A stretch of 64,000 nt of DNA from Acidobacteriota bacterium (GTDB taxonomy: Bacteria > Acidobacteriota > Terriglobia > Terriglobales > SCQP01). This document shows, piece by piece, positions 1 to 8,919 of the stretch; position 1 is the first letter of the stretch, and every line of letters begins with the position of its first letter. Position numbers and translations under genes: made by a program. The notes under the pieces were generated by a model. It saw nothing but the letters and a program-made list of their open reading frames with translations. It was not told where the DNA came from and made no database searches. The stretch is from NCBI GenBank assembly GCA_027459505.1, contig DAIDIE010000014.1, positions 186,001-250,000 of the forward strand. Reading direction: 5' to 3'.

Positions 1-11
1 TGCCCAAGCAA

Positions 12-476
12 CTATCCCCGCTTATTGCCAGCGCGTCGAGGAGATGATCCGCTTTCCCGCCGTCCTCCAGCCGCCGTAGCGCGGCGAGATACATTTCGGG
101 CGGCGCTCCCTCGGCGAGTGTTGCGCGACCGTCGAGCCACACGCCTGGGAAGAGACTGCAGACGCTCAATCGTGTCCGGGTATTTAGCAATGAGTTCAAC
201 GAATGTTGCCGCAAGTGGGCTTACCTGCCCACCCTGCTCCCACTTCTCCACGGTACGCGGGCTGACGTGGAGCATATTCGCCCATACGGCGCGCGAAACG
301 TTGAACTTTTTGCGAGCTGCAAGAAAGAATGCGGCCCCGGGTGCTCCTTCCACTTTCTTGTTCCCGTCGACTACGTGCGTGCGGAGAGTCACCTTCCCTT
401 CGCGCCGCGCCCGCATTGCATCCACTCCCTCCATCAGCTCGTGGAATAGATCCCGCGTTGTCGCATCCCTGTTCAT
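12..476 (-). CDS. HTH antitoxin of a HigBA/RelE-type toxin-antitoxin pair
   Basis: This 154-residue protein has an XRE/HigA-like helix-turn-helix in its middle (about residues 50-90), including the stretch VSRAVWANMLHVSPRTVEKWE, read here as the DNA-binding helices. In this family the antitoxin neutralises the toxin by direct binding and represses the shared promoter. It starts at ATG 474-476 and overlaps the toxin stop by 4 nt (ATGA), so the two are translationally coupled, toxin first, as in higBA. The usual antitoxin would end near residue 107 (IERLQSL). Here about 47 further residues, very rich in Arg, Ser and Gly, follow, which looks like loss of the original stop or a frameshift into a GC-rich frame. 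Function is inferred from fold and pairing. Confidence 0.8.
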   Translation of the reverse strand: MNRDATTRDLFHELMEGVDAMRARREGKVTLRTHVVDGNKKVEGAPGAAFFLAARKKFNVSRAVWANMLHVSPRTVEKWEQGGQVSPLAATFVELIAKYPDTIERLQSLPRRVARRSRNTRRGSAARNVSRRATAAGGRRESGSSPRRAGNKRG

Positions 477-847
477 TTCCTGCTCCTGTTTTTTCGAGCG
501 ACGCGCTCCGCTTCCAGTGCCCGCCTCAGTTGTTCCCTTTGGCCTCTTGTCAAATCAGCGGCTTCGTTCTTGTCATAGAGTGTCAGCAGCCATATCTCCC
601 GTTCCGCCAGAAAGCAGTAGTAGATGATCCGCAACCCTCCGCGCCTGCCTTTACCTCGCCGTGGATCTTTCCATCGCAATTTGCGAATGCCGCCCGCTCC
701 GGGTACCAGGTCTCCGGCCTCCCGGTTCTGCGCCAAATATCCCTGCACCTCCGCGAATCCATCATCATCCAGGTACTGGTCCCGGGAGCGCGCGAATGCG
801 GGCGCTTCGACGAAGTGAAAGAGCCCAGCGCTTGCTTCTTCAGCCAC
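473..847 (-). CDS. RelE/HigB-like toxin
   Basis: This 124-residue basic protein carries the features of the RelE/HigB mRNA-interferase-like family: a central KLRWKDPRRGKGRRGGLRII strand-rich block, YYCFLAEREIWLLTLYDKNE, and a C-terminal helix. The family cleaves or blocks ribosome-bound mRNA; which of these applies here is not visible. The start is GTG at 845-847, because an in-frame TAG lies just upstream. AGAAGG directly abuts the GTG, so the ribosome-binding site is unusually close and translation may be weak or near-leaderless. The antitoxin gene overlaps its 3' end. A palindrome at 858-872 sits 10 nt upstream and is the likely autoregulatory operator. Confidence 0.8.
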   Translation of the reverse strand: MAEEASAGLFHFVEAPAFARSRDQYLDDDGFAEVQGYLAQNREAGDLVPGAGGIRKLRWKDPRRGKGRRGGLRIIYYCFLAEREIWLLTLYDKNEAADLTRGQREQLRRALEAERVARKNRSRK

Positions 848-857
848 CTTCTAATTG

Positions 858-872
858 TACCCATTATGGGTA
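858..872. promoter_or_regulatory. Palindromic operator upstream of the toxin-antitoxin pair
   Basis: TACCCAT-T-ATGGGTA is a perfect 7-bp inverted repeat around one central base. It lies immediately upstream of the toxin gene on the minus strand. A -10-like TACAAT (minus strand, 854-859) directly adjoins it, so a protein bound here would cover the promoter. Toxin-antitoxin operons are normally repressed by the antitoxin binding such palindromes. Binding itself is inferred. Confidence 0.65.
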
Positions 873-1245
873 TAGTGGCGACGCGGTGCCGTCTGTTCTG
901 ACGGCGGGCTCAAGCGCCTACGGCTAGTTTGCCTTTGGCAAATCCTTTCGAAGTAACAATTCCGCTACATTTCCGTAACAGAAAAGTGAGCCCCTCTGCA
1001 GCGCGCACCGTCGCTTCACCCGCATCCAACCATGATTGGACTCGCGGGATTAGAGTCGCGGCTAGGGTGTATGGATAGATTCGCGCTGCGCCAGCACGGC
1101 AATGGATTTGCCGCCCCCGCCGTTCCTCATTTTGCGGCGCCATGACACGCGTTCTCGGAAGGTCGTTGGCGCAGTGAAGCCCAATGCTTCCGTCGTCCTC
1201 GTAGACACGCAAACACGCCGGGAATGCGTGAGCGAGATCAACCAA
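873..1245. other. Intergenic region without recognised genes
   Basis: About 370 bp between the toxin-antitoxin promoter and the repeat array. Open frames exist on both strands, but none has a recognisable product or good ribosome-binding site. The last 20 or so bases (GTGAGCGAGATCAACCAA) resemble the sequences that precede units 2-4 of the adjoining array, so the array's flank begins here. Confidence 0.5.
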
Positions 1246-1895
1246 TGAGACACCTGCCACAGCGGCTTTCGACGCCAACACCGCGACAGATTCCCGGCGC
1301 CGCAGGCGAACTCAGCTTCCACAGGAGCGTGTTGAACGAAAACAGGTGTCTCACCTGTCCTGCCTGGCGATTCTTCCCTGAAGCCTCCCCACACCCAATC
1401 CTCAAACGTGATCACCATCAACCAATGAGACACCTGCAAAATCCGCTTTCGCGCCGGCGGCCGAGCCAGATCCCTTGGGCTACAGTCGAAGTCTGTCATC
1501 GTGCAGTCGCCCGGCGCCAAAACACCTGTCTCATCGGTTTGATTACGTGTCTCGCAAAGGGCGATCATCGGCCCGGACAGCCGCTGGCGTGCGAGTCGTC
1601 ACCCAATGAGACACCTGCCGCGGCCGTTTTCAATTCGCCTCTCCCCCCACATTGCCAGCGCCACAAACGGAATCGGGCAGCGCCCTCGCAAATGTTGCGG
1701 ATTCAGTTGTCTCACTGTCCTGGCAAGGATGGCGGCGCCTTGAACCCAGAGGTGGGAAGCGCAACAAAGGTGAGCACGATCAATGAATGAGACACTCGCG
1801 GCCGCATTTTTAAGCCCCGGGGATGGTCCAGTTCCCCCGCGCGGCAAGCGAAGACGAACACACCGCCAGCCCATGCGGCGAATACAGTTGTCTCA
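1246..1895. repeat. Array of four 108-bp inverted-repeat-bounded units, period 180-181 bp
   Basis: Four units occupy 1246-1353, 1426-1533, 1607-1714 and 1788-1895. Each is exactly 108 bp long, begins with TGAGACACCTG (unit 4: TGAGACACTCG) and ends with the inverted form: CAGGTGTCTCA, ACACCTGTCTCA, then CAGTTGTCTCA twice. Gaps between units are 72, 73 and 73 bp. In unit 1 the two ends are perfect 11-bp inverted repeats. Just inside the left end a weak G/C then TTTTC/TTTCG pattern is shared, and just inside the right end CGAAAACAG-like bases. The interiors are otherwise dissimilar. The gaps share a weak GTGAGC..GATCAA..AA pattern before each unit. No transposase, integrase or long ORF accompanies the array. 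What it does is not known. Confidence 0.8.
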
Positions 1896-1898
1896 TCG

Positions 1899-1996
1899 CG
1901 AGCCAGGGCCGAGTCGAACCGCTTTCGAGTTCGAGATCGCAGATCCGTCAGCTTCGGCCGGACGACGAAGCTGTGGAATAAAAGCGGCCGTGCCGC
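1899..1996. repeat. Direct repeat copy 1 flanking the radical SAM gene
   Basis: A block beginning CGAGCCAGGGCCGAGTCGAA, then TTTCGAGTTCGAGATCGCAG, later CTTCGGCCGGA and TGTGGAATAAAAGCGGCCG, recurs in the same order and orientation at 3848-4030. This copy follows the last unit of the 108-bp array by three bases. Copy 2 is longer because about 85 bp are present between its two halves. Confidence 0.8.
1949..1973 (-). terminator. Hairpin downstream of the radical SAM gene
   Basis: CAGCTTCG and CGAAGCTG form a perfect 8-bp stem with a 9-nt loop, inside the repeat and about 60 nt beyond the radical SAM stop codon. It could end transcription from that gene, though no clear U-tract follows it on the minus strand. 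Confidence 0.4.
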
Positions 1997-2034
1997 CTGC
2001 CTCAACCGCGCCGGCGCGATTTCCCAAGACCCGT

Positions 2035-3663
2035 CTATCGCATCTGCGCCTGAATCAGCTCCGCCAAACCGCCACGCTCGGCGTTGGGATCGATCTTGCG
2101 GTCCTTCCACGGCGCCATGTCCAGGTTGTAGCGGTGCTCGCCAATCGTGTGGCGCAACCGCGTCGCGAAATCGTGCTGGTCGATCTGCAGCAGGATCGCC
2201 CCCATCGGGATGCGTCCCGAAAACACGTGCGGTTTGAGCCCCTCCAGAAACCGCAGCGAATCCAGGTCGCCTTGTTTCTTCAGCGTCCAGTGCAGCTTGT
2301 GGTAGAAAAGCTTCTCCACCGTCGGCGCCATTTGCAGCCGCGGCCGGCGCTTGGGGTTCTCCACAAATACGCTGAGCATGCGCTTGGTGATGTTGGAATA
2401 ATCGAACGTGCGGTTCACCAGGCCGACAAAGCCTTCCTGCAACTGCCGCGGTGTCATGTTCATCGGCACAAACACCGTGTGGTGCGCGTCGTAAAGCTTG
2501 TTTTTCACGGTCAGGATCCGGCCCTCGTCAAGGAACCTTTTCCACTGCCGTGCCGTGGGCGTGAGAATGTTGAAATAAGGATAGAGGACGTTCGCCCGGT
2601 CAAAGAACTGGTACGTCAGGTCAAACGTCTCTTCCGTATCTGTGTCGGTGCCGAAGATAAAGCTGGTGATGGGTTCCAGGCCGTACTCACGCAGTGTGGC
2701 CACCGCATCTTCATACTTGAAGGCGATGTTGTGCAGCTTGCGGTAGTTGCGCAGCGTGACCGGATCCAGGCTCTCCATTCCCATGAAGATGTTGTAAAAA
2801 CCAGCCTCTTCCAGCAACTGCAGCGTCTCCTTGTCCTTGTAGACGTTGATCGTCATCTGCGATCCGAAGATGGGGGTGAACTTGGGGTACTTCTTATTCA
2901 GCTTGATGATGCCGCGCAACAGTTCCTTGATCATGCGCGGATTGCCGAAGATGTTGTCGTCCACAAAGAAGATGGGGCGCTGGTAGACGCGTCCCAGGAT
3001 GTCGTTCTTGTAGATGACCTCCAGCTCCGCCGTCAGATTCTCCGGCGTCTTGTAGCGCATGTCATGCCCCAGCATCTGCACGATGGAGCAGAACTCGCAA
3101 TCGAACGGACAGCCCCGGCTGGCCTGCAGCGTGATGCTGACGTGATGCAGCCACTCCCAGCGCCGCACCCGCGGCAAATGGAGTTGCTGGCTCATGTCGG
3201 TCTTGCGCTCCTGCTCGTACACCGGCTTCAGCTTGCCGTCGCGCGCGTCCTTCAGCATGTCTTCCCAGATGTACTCCGCCTCGCTGACGCAGATCGCGTC
3301 CGCATGCGAAAGCGAGTGCTGCGGAATCATGTAGGGCTGGTATCCCCCCATCACCACCTTTACGCCCCGCTTGCGGAAGCGATCGGCGATCTGGTAAGCG
3401 CGTGTCGCGTTCGTGACCATCACCGTGATCGCCACCAGGTCAACGTCGGCGTCGAAGTCGATGTCTTTCAGGTTCTCGTTGACGATCGACAGGTCCACCC
3501 ACTTGGGCGTCAGCGCCGCCAGCGTCTCAATGCCATTGAACATCAGGCCGTAGCTCTTGCCCTTCAACGGCCAGAAGACCAGCTCGTGAATCCGTTCCTG
3601 GCTGAATTGCGTCCGGACCTTCGATTCCGGATCGCGCTTGGGGTAAACCAGCAGTACACGCAT
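2035..3663 (-). CDS. B12-binding-domain radical SAM protein (DUF4070-like)
   Basis: This 542-residue protein has an N-terminal Rossmann-like cobalamin-binding domain (about 1-150; VDLVAITVMVTNATRAYQIA, then a VVMGGYQP strand). It lacks an obvious DxHxxG histidine, as is usual for this class. A radical SAM barrel follows with the 4Fe-4S motif CxxxCxxC at Cys185, Cys189 and Cys192 (GCPFDCEFC). A C-terminal extension after about residue 380 resembles DUF4070. Relatives methylate or cross-link unactivated carbons, for example in hopanoids and membrane lipids, but the substrate here cannot be read from sequence. The ATG at 3661-3663 has AGGA nine bases upstream. The gene stands alone between two copies of a direct repeat (1899-1996 and 3848-4030), suggesting past movement or duplication. 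Confidence 0.88.
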   Translation of the reverse strand: MRVLLVYPKRDPESKVRTQFSQERIHELVFWPLKGKSYGLMFNGIETLAALTPKWVDLSIVNENLKDIDFDADVDLVAITVMVTNATRAYQIADRFRKRGVKVVMGGYQPYMIPQHSLSHADAICVSEAEYIWEDMLKDARDGKLKPVYEQERKTDMSQQLHLPRVRRWEWLHHVSITLQASRGCPFDCEFCSIVQMLGHDMRYKTPENLTAELEVIYKNDILGRVYQRPIFFVDDNIFGNPRMIKELLRGIIKLNKKYPKFTPIFGSQMTINVYKDKETLQLLEEAGFYNIFMGMESLDPVTLRNYRKLHNIAFKYEDAVATLREYGLEPITSFIFGTDTDTEETFDLTYQFFDRANVLYPYFNILTPTARQWKRFLDEGRILTVKNKLYDAHHTVFVPMNMTPRQLQEGFVGLVNRTFDYSNITKRMLSVFVENPKRRPRLQMAPTVEKLFYHKLHWTLKKQGDLDSLRFLEGLKPHVFSGRIPMGAILLQIDQHDFATRLRHTIGEHRYNLDMAPWKDRKIDPNAERGGLAELIQAQMR

Positions 3664-3847
3664 AGGGGAATTCCTGGCCCTTGGGGGGCCGATGGCTAAT
3701 TAAGCCTACATGAAGTGCGGCACGGCGGGTAGTGTTCAAGCAGGGGATTTCCAGAATAGACCCGGCGGCCATCCGCCGGCAATGCCGTTTGACGGCCCAC
3801 TGGCCCGCCCTTTATGCTGGAAACGACCCTCTGCGCGGCTCCCAAAA

Positions 3848-4030
3848 CGAGCCAGGGCCCAGTCGAACTGGTTTCGAGTTCGAAATCGCAGGCCAAAGTA
3901 GAAGCAACGGTCCGGTTGCCTTTTCGCTCCCGCAACGCTGGCGACTAGTTAACGGCCTCGGAGAGCTTCGGCCCGTGAGCTTCGGCCGGATAAACTGATG
4001 TGTGTGGAATAAAAGCGGCCGCGCCGCTTC
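3848..4030. repeat. Direct repeat copy 2, between the radical SAM gene and prfA
   Basis: This copy matches 1899-1996: CGAGCCAGGGCCCAGTCGAA, TTTCGAGTTCGAAATCGCAG, then after about 85 bp of extra sequence TTCGGCCGGA and TGTGGAATAAAAGCGGCCG. The surrounding 3664-4090 stretch holds no gene. At its end ATTCCC-GCC-GGGAAT (4064-4078), a perfect 6-bp inverted repeat, lies just before the prfA ribosome-binding site (AAGGAA) and may form a leader hairpin. Confidence 0.78.
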
Positions 4031-4090
4031 CACCACTAAAGAAAACGGTCGTTGCCACGCGGAATTCCCGCCGGGAATCTATAAGGAACC

Positions 4091-5188
4091 ATGTTCGAAA
4101 AGCTTGACCAACTTGAAGCCCGTTACGAGGACCTGACCCGACAGCTCGGCTCCCTGGAAGTCATCTCCGACGGCTCCCTCTACCAGAAAACCGCCAAGGC
4201 GCATGCCGACCTGCAGGAACTGGTGGACACTTACCGCGACTACAAGGCGGCGCGCCAGGAACTCGCCGGCGCCCGCGCCATGACCAGCGAGACGGATCCG
4301 GACTTGCGCACCATGGCGGAAGAAGAGCTGGCCCGGCTGGAACCCCACGTTCAGGATCTGGAAGCGCGTCTGCGGACCCTGCTGCTGCCCAAAGATCCCA
4401 ACGACGAAAAGAACATCATCCTGGAAATTCGCGCCGGAACCGGCGGCGACGAGGCCAGCCTGTTTGCCGCCGAGATGTTCCGTATGTACACCCGCTACGC
4501 TGAAACCCAGCGCTGGCGGGTCGAGGTCATGTCCACCAGCGAGTCCGGCGTGCACGGCTTGAAGGAAGTGGTCGCCATCATCGAAGGCAAAGGCGCCTAC
4601 AGCCGCCTCAAATACGAGAGCGGTGTGCACCGCGTCCAGCGCGTTCCCGCTACCGAGACCCAGGGCCGGGTGCATACCTCCGCGGTGACCGTGGCGGTGC
4701 TGCCGGAAGCGGAAGAAGTGGATGTGCAGATCGACCCCAAGGACATCCGCATTGACACCTTCTGTTCCAGCGGCCCCGGCGGCCAGTCGGTCAACACCAC
4801 CTATTCGGCGGTGCGCATCACCCACCTGCCCACCAACACGGTGGTCTCCTGTCAGGACGAGAAGTCGCAAATCAAAAATCGCGCCAAAGCCATGCGCGTG
4901 CTGCGCTCGCGCCTGCTGGAAATCGAGCAGGAGAAACAGCACCAGCAGATCGCCGCCGAGCGCCGCGCCCAGGTGGGCAGCGGCGACCGCAGCGAGAAGA
5001 TCCGCACCTACAACTTCCCCCAGAACCGCGTCACCGACCACCGCATCGGGCTGACCATTCACCAGCTTGGCGACGTCGTCGACGGCAAGCTCGACCCCAT
5101 CATCAACGCCCTCAGTTCCCATGTGCAATCCGAGCAGTTGAAGAAGGAGACCGGAAGCGATGGCCAGGGGCTCGGCGCAGTCGTCTGA
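4091..5188 (+). CDS. prfA: Peptide chain release factor 1
   Basis: A 365-residue class-I release factor. It recognises UAA and UAG in the ribosomal A site and triggers peptidyl-tRNA hydrolysis. The tripeptide anticodon PAT is at residues 186-188 ([13 protein letters not shown]), which marks RF1 rather than RF2. The catalytic GGQ is at 230-232 ([12 protein letters not shown]), and the sequence [14 protein letters not shown] is the expected C-terminal signature. Length is normal. AAGGAA lies a few bases before the ATG. In many bacteria prfA sits next to prmC, which methylates the GGQ glutamine; here prmC is about 9 kb away in another operon. Because RF1 is present, UAG is expected to be an ordinary stop in this genome. 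Confidence 0.98.
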   Translation: MFEKLDQLEARYEDLTRQLGSLEVISDGSLYQKTAKAHADLQELVDTYRDYKAARQELAGARAMTSETDPDLRTMAEEELARLEPHVQDLEARLRTLLLPKDPNDEKNIILEIRAGTGGDEASLFAAEMFRMYTRYAETQRWRVEVMSTSESGVHGLKEVVAIIEGKGAYSRLKYESGVHRVQRVPATETQGRVHTSAVTVAVLPEAEEVDVQIDPKDIRIDTFCSSGPGGQSVNTTYSAVRITHLPTNTVVSCQDEKSQIKNRAKAMRVLRSRLLEIEQEKQHQQIAAERRAQVGSGDRSEKIRTYNFPQNRVTDHRIGLTIHQLGDVVDGKLDPIINALSSHVQSEQLKKETGSDGQGLGAVV

Positions 5189-5248
5189 AACGAATTCGCG
5201 GGCATTCTTTCCTCCTCCCTGTTGAGACCGGGAGCGTACACTGTTCGA

Positions 5249-6304
5249 GTGACTTCAGTGACGCCATCGCGGCCCCATAGCGCCACCACGGGTTTTCGCG
5301 TCGTGGCGATGGGAGGCGGAACCGGTCTTTCCAGCCTGTTGCGCGGCCTCAAGAAATACGTTCCGGCGCCGGGCGCCGATCCCAACCTCTGCTCGCTGCC
5401 CGTTCACATCAGCGATCTCGCCGCGGTGGTCACCGTCACCGACGACGGCGGCTCCAGTGGACGCCTCCGCAAAGACTTCAACATGCTGCCTCCGGGCGAC
5501 CTGCGCAACTGCATGGTCGCGCTCTCGACCGATGAGACGCTGCTGTCGCGCCTCTTCCAGCATCGCTTCCGCGGCACTGGCGCCCTGGAGGGCCACAGCT
5601 TCGGCAATCTCTTCCTGGCCGCGCTGGCCGAAATGACCGGAGATTTCGCCCATGCCGTGCAGTTGGCGGCGGAGGTGCTCGCCACCTGCGGACACATCTT
5701 TCCCGCCACCTCCGCTAATGTCACTTTGACCGCGCGCATGGCCGACGGCTCGCTGGTGCGCGGCGAGACCAACATCACCGCCAGCCGCGAACGCATTGTC
5801 GAACTCATGTTGGAACCAGCCAACGTCGAGCCCCTGCCGGCGACACTCGAGGCCATCCGCCGCGCCGACCTGATTACCCTCGGCCCCGGATCCCTGTTTA
5901 CCAGCGTGATCACCAACCTGCTCGTCTCCGGTATTCCCGAAGCCTTGGCCGCGGCCCACGCCACTCGCGTCTACGTGGTCAACCTGATGACGCAGGCCAA
6001 TGAGAGTCTTGGGTTGACCGCTTCCCAACACATTGAACGCATTTACGAACACGTCCGCCACTCGGTCTTCGATTACGCCCTGGTCAACACCGGTGCGATC
6101 TCCGCGGAGTTGCGCCAGCGCTACGCCGCCGAAGGCGCCGAAGTGATCCTCCCTGATGTGGACAGGATCGAGGCGCTGGGCGTGCGCTGCATTACCGGAA
6201 ACTTCGCCGCTCAGGGCGGGCTGGTGCGCCACGCTTCCGCCCAGGTGGCCGAGGCCCTGCTGCATCTCGCGCTCGAAAATCAGCACCGCCATGCCAATCC
6301 CTAG
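5249..6304 (+). CDS. yvcK: YvcK/CofD-like gluconeogenesis factor
   Basis: About 351 residues. The N-terminal FRVVAMGGGTGLSSLLRGLK and the following DDGGSSGRLRKD and LEGHSFGNLFLAAL blocks identify the YvcK branch of the CofD-like fold. These proteins bind UDP-sugars such as UDP-GlcNAc and support cell shape and growth on gluconeogenic carbon sources. They are cytoplasmic and not true 2-phospho-L-lactate transferases. The start is uncertain: TTG 5222, GTG 5249 and GTG 5258 are in frame, none with an ideal ribosome-binding site. I chose GTG 5249 because GGGAG lies upstream and little sequence precedes the fold. In many bacteria yvcK is beside rapZ and whiA; here it simply follows prfA in the same direction. 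Confidence 0.9.
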   Translation: MTSVTPSRPHSATTGFRVVAMGGGTGLSSLLRGLKKYVPAPGADPNLCSLPVHISDLAAVVTVTDDGGSSGRLRKDFNMLPPGDLRNCMVALSTDETLLSRLFQHRFRGTGALEGHSFGNLFLAALAEMTGDFAHAVQLAAEVLATCGHIFPATSANVTLTARMADGSLVRGETNITASRERIVELMLEPANVEPLPATLEAIRRADLITLGPGSLFTSVITNLLVSGIPEALAAAHATRVYVVNLMTQANESLGLTASQHIERIYEHVRHSVFDYALVNTGAISAELRQRYAAEGAEVILPDVDRIEALGVRCITGNFAAQGGLVRHASAQVAEALLHLALENQHRHANP

Positions 6305-6330
6305 CGAGCGCTGACCTGTTCGACCTCTTA

Positions 6331-8388
6331 TCACTCGCCGGCCCCGCGAAAGTAAGCTCCCACTGCGCTCGACACCTTCCCGCCCTCATGCGCGTCGATG
6401 TTGATCGACCACAACATCAGCCCGCGCAGGCCGGGGTAAGCGCGCGCGGAACGCAAGCGATACCGCCCGCCAAATCCCCGCCCGCTCATGAGGTAACGCA
6501 GTGCCTGCACCACTTGATTGTTGCCGAACGCGGGCATACCGAACATGACCTGCCGCGCTGGCAACGGCGGAAATTCCTGCCCGTTGGCCACCCGGAAGCC
6601 GTGCAGCAGCAGCTCGGTCATGGCAGCTTGAAAATCCGGCGACCAGCCGGGCTCAGCCCCCGCGGTGTATTGCCCGTAAACCCGTCCATCCAGCGCCGTC
6701 AATGGCGCCGAATTGTAGTACTGCACATCCACGAAATCGAGGATGTCGCGGCAGGCCAGAATCAACGGCAGGTAGCTGCCGTCCAGTCCTCCGTACGCGC
6801 TTAGGCCCCCTTGAACGTATTGAGTTTCCGGCACCAGGGTGATGAGAAAGCGCGCACCAAACCGCCGCTTCAACCGGTGCAAGGCGGAAATCAGATGCAG
6901 AATATCGGGCGAATTGGGGTGAAAGATGTCGTTATCGCCCGGCCGCAGCCGCACGGAATCGTTCTCAAAATCCACATCCACCCCGTCAAACCCATAGCGC
7001 CGGACCAGCGCCGAAACCGAGTCAACAAAGCGCTCTTCTTCCGCCGCGGTGTTGAGTTGAAAAAAACTGGCGCCTCCGCCCAGCGTCAAAAGCACCTTCT
7101 GCCCGCGCCGTTGCAGCCGATGCACATCGCCTCTAAAATCCGCATCGCTTTCAATCCGTGGATTGACGCTGAAGGGAATGGTGGCCGTATCGGCGCTCTC
7201 TGGCATTTCCGCGATCACGTCCACGTAATCGAAGTTGCGCGACACCGCGTGCAGCGGTAAGCTCTGCGGGCCGGAAAAATCCCCCCAATAGCCCACCAGA
7301 ATGGGCCGTCCGGGCTGGCCATGGTCAGCCCCTGCGCCGTGAGGCGATGGCGCGGTGGGATGCGGCATCGAATGCACAAGGCGCGCCCCGCTGGCTACGC
7401 GCTCTGTCCGCAGCGCTTCGCCACCAGAAACTGCCAGCCAGGGATCCACCTCAACCAGCGCCAGCCGCCGCGGATTCACCTCATAGCCGGCTAGCGCGAT
7501 CTGCTGTGGACCATGAGAGCCCCCTTCCAGGTTCAGGTCCAGCACCACCCGCCCGAAGCCGTCCACCGGACCGGCCACCCCGCTGACCTCCTCTGCCGCT
7601 GGCGGCTGTGGTCGAGCCGCCCGCAAGGTCCCCGGCAGCGTCCCAAAGTGTCCGGCCACAATCGCTGGAGCGCTGAGACCCAACTGCCCCTGCCATTGGC
7701 TGCTCTCCGGCGGCACTGTTGCCAACTTCCCGCTCGCCGGCAAATACAGCCGCCCCGCCCAGACCACGGGAGCGTGCGCGGGCACTGCGACCGATTGAGT
7801 CGCCGGATGCAACACATACCCTTGCACCGTGGCTTCCGCGAAGCTCTCTCCGCTGAGTCGAACCAGGTATGAACCTGGGATCTGGCGTGCAATAGCGCTT
7901 TGCCGGCGCAAGACACCGCTGCCCACCGCGGAGGGATCCAGCTCGCTGATCAGGTAAGTTCCATCCGGCCGTCTGCGCAGGGTAAAGGTTTCCGTGCCCA
8001 GCGGCGGCTCTCCGGGACCAATGCTGACGCTGGGCAATCCCGTATCGAGCCGTAGCACTCCACCGCGCGCATTGAGACGGCACTCGCCGCCTTGAATAAG
8101 TCCGCGATTGGCCCCATTGGCGAAAAAGTGCGGGCCGAGATAGAAGCCGTGCATGCTGATGTCCTGTTCCCCGGCCACCACTGCACAACGCCCGCGCGCC
8201 AGGCGCAACCGAACCACCCCAGCCAGATAAAACTGCCCCCAGCGATTGCCCCCATGCACCTGAAAGACATAGGAAAGCATCCGTCCAGAATGGCGCCTCA
8301 ATCCGGTTTTGAACGCGGCCAGAGGCAAACTCAACACCAGCAACAGAGCACAATGAGAGAGCAGGCGGAATCGGCTCATGCGCGCCAT
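6331..8388 (-). CDS. Secreted GH18-family (chitinase-like) protein
   Basis: A 685-residue exported protein. A signal peptide occupies about residues 1-25 ([14 protein letters not shown]). Roughly 320 residues of beta-rich, unassigned sequence follow, typical of acidobacterial secreted proteins. The C-terminal half (about 345-685) is a GH18 TIM barrel: LTLGGG corresponds to the SxGG strand and DGVDVDFE is a full DxxDxDxE catalytic motif with Glu475 as the acid. This fits a chitinase-like hydrolase acting on N-acetylglucosamine polymers outside the cytoplasm, though catalytically active GH18 proteins also include endo-glucosaminidases. A second Met (position 4) is an equally possible start. The gene converges on yvcK with only 26 bp between the stops. 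Confidence 0.88.
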   Translation of the reverse strand: MARMSRFRLLSHCALLLVLSLPLAAFKTGLRRHSGRMLSYVFQVHGGNRWGQFYLAGVVRLRLARGRCAVVAGEQDISMHGFYLGPHFFANGANRGLIQGGECRLNARGGVLRLDTGLPSVSIGPGEPPLGTETFTLRRRPDGTYLISELDPSAVGSGVLRRQSAIARQIPGSYLVRLSGESFAEATVQGYVLHPATQSVAVPAHAPVVWAGRLYLPASGKLATVPPESSQWQGQLGLSAPAIVAGHFGTLPGTLRAARPQPPAAEEVSGVAGPVDGFGRVVLDLNLEGGSHGPQQIALAGYEVNPRRLALVEVDPWLAVSGGEALRTERVASGARLVHSMPHPTAPSPHGAGADHGQPGRPILVGYWGDFSGPQSLPLHAVSRNFDYVDVIAEMPESADTATIPFSVNPRIESDADFRGDVHRLQRRGQKVLLTLGGGASFFQLNTAAEEERFVDSVSALVRRYGFDGVDVDFENDSVRLRPGDNDIFHPNSPDILHLISALHRLKRRFGARFLITLVPETQYVQGGLSAYGGLDGSYLPLILACRDILDFVDVQYYNSAPLTALDGRVYGQYTAGAEPGWSPDFQAAMTELLLHGFRVANGQEFPPLPARQVMFGMPAFGNNQVVQALRYLMSGRGFGGRYRLRSARAYPGLRGLMLWSINIDAHEGGKVSSAVGAYFRGAGE

Positions 8389-8505
8389 AATACTCAGCCA
8401 GAAAAAAAGAGCAAATCGCAGCGCTCTCCGGGCCTTCCGGCTCGAACCGAGGCGCGCAAGCCAGGGCCGCCCGCCTCTGTCCTATCCGTGCTAAAAAGAA
8501 AGCAG

Positions 8506-8919
8506 ATGAAGGCGCATACCGAGTACCTCACCTTTAACACCCGCCGCGTGCGGGAGTACATCAACATCACTCCGCAAGTGGCCGCCGCCGTGGAAGCTTC
8601 CGGCGTGCGGGAAGGGATGGCGCTGGTCTCGGCAATGCACATTACCGCCGGCGTGTACGTCAACGACGATGAAAGTGGACTCATTGCCGACCTCGACGAG
8701 TGGCTGGAACACCTCGCCCCGGCGCGCCCCGGCTACCGCCATCACCAGACCGGCGAGGATAACGCCGACGCGCACCTGAAAAGCATGCTGGTGCATCACC
8801 AGGTCATCGTGCCCATTACCAAAGGCGCACTTGACCTGGGACGCTGGCAGCAGATTTTTTACGCCGAATTCGATGGACGCCGTCCCAAACGGGTGATCGT
8901 GAAGGTGATGGGCGAGTGA
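8506..8919 (+). CDS. yjbQ: YjbQ family (UPF0047) protein
   Basis: A 137-residue protein of the widespread YjbQ/UPF0047 family, whose members are reported to have weak thiamine-phosphate synthase activity; the physiological role is unclear. Conserved elements are [39 protein letters not shown] and the C-terminal [19 protein letters not shown], with His and Asp residues likely lining the pocket. The frame is open far upstream, but homology begins at ATG 8506, preceded only by a weak purine-rich AAAGAAAGC. The stop overlaps the next gene's GTG start by 4 nt (GTGA), so the two are probably co-translated. Confidence 0.93.
   Translation: MKAHTEYLTFNTRRVREYINITPQVAAAVEASGVREGMALVSAMHITAGVYVNDDESGLIADLDEWLEHLAPARPGYRHHQTGEDNADAHLKSMLVHHQVIVPITKGALDLGRWQQIFYAEFDGRRPKRVIVKVMGE

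Noticed and set aside
910-1568. Open frames on the minus strand through the repeat region
   Set aside because: They run through the repeat units, whose 180-181 bp period would change frame between copies. No ribosome-binding site or known domain was seen.
1246-1895. CRISPR array
   Set aside because: The conserved motif alternates in orientation and only 11 or so bases are shared. Interval lengths (108 and 72-73) do not fit repeat-spacer units, and no cas genes are present.
1783-3699. 638-codon open frame opposite the radical SAM gene
   Set aside because: Antisense shadow typical of GC-rich coding DNA. Its product is low in recognisable motifs and it crosses the repeat array, whereas the minus-strand frame encodes a clear radical SAM protein.
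4079-5128. 349-codon open frame opposite prfA
   Set aside because: Antisense shadow; prfA on the plus strand has every RF1 signature.
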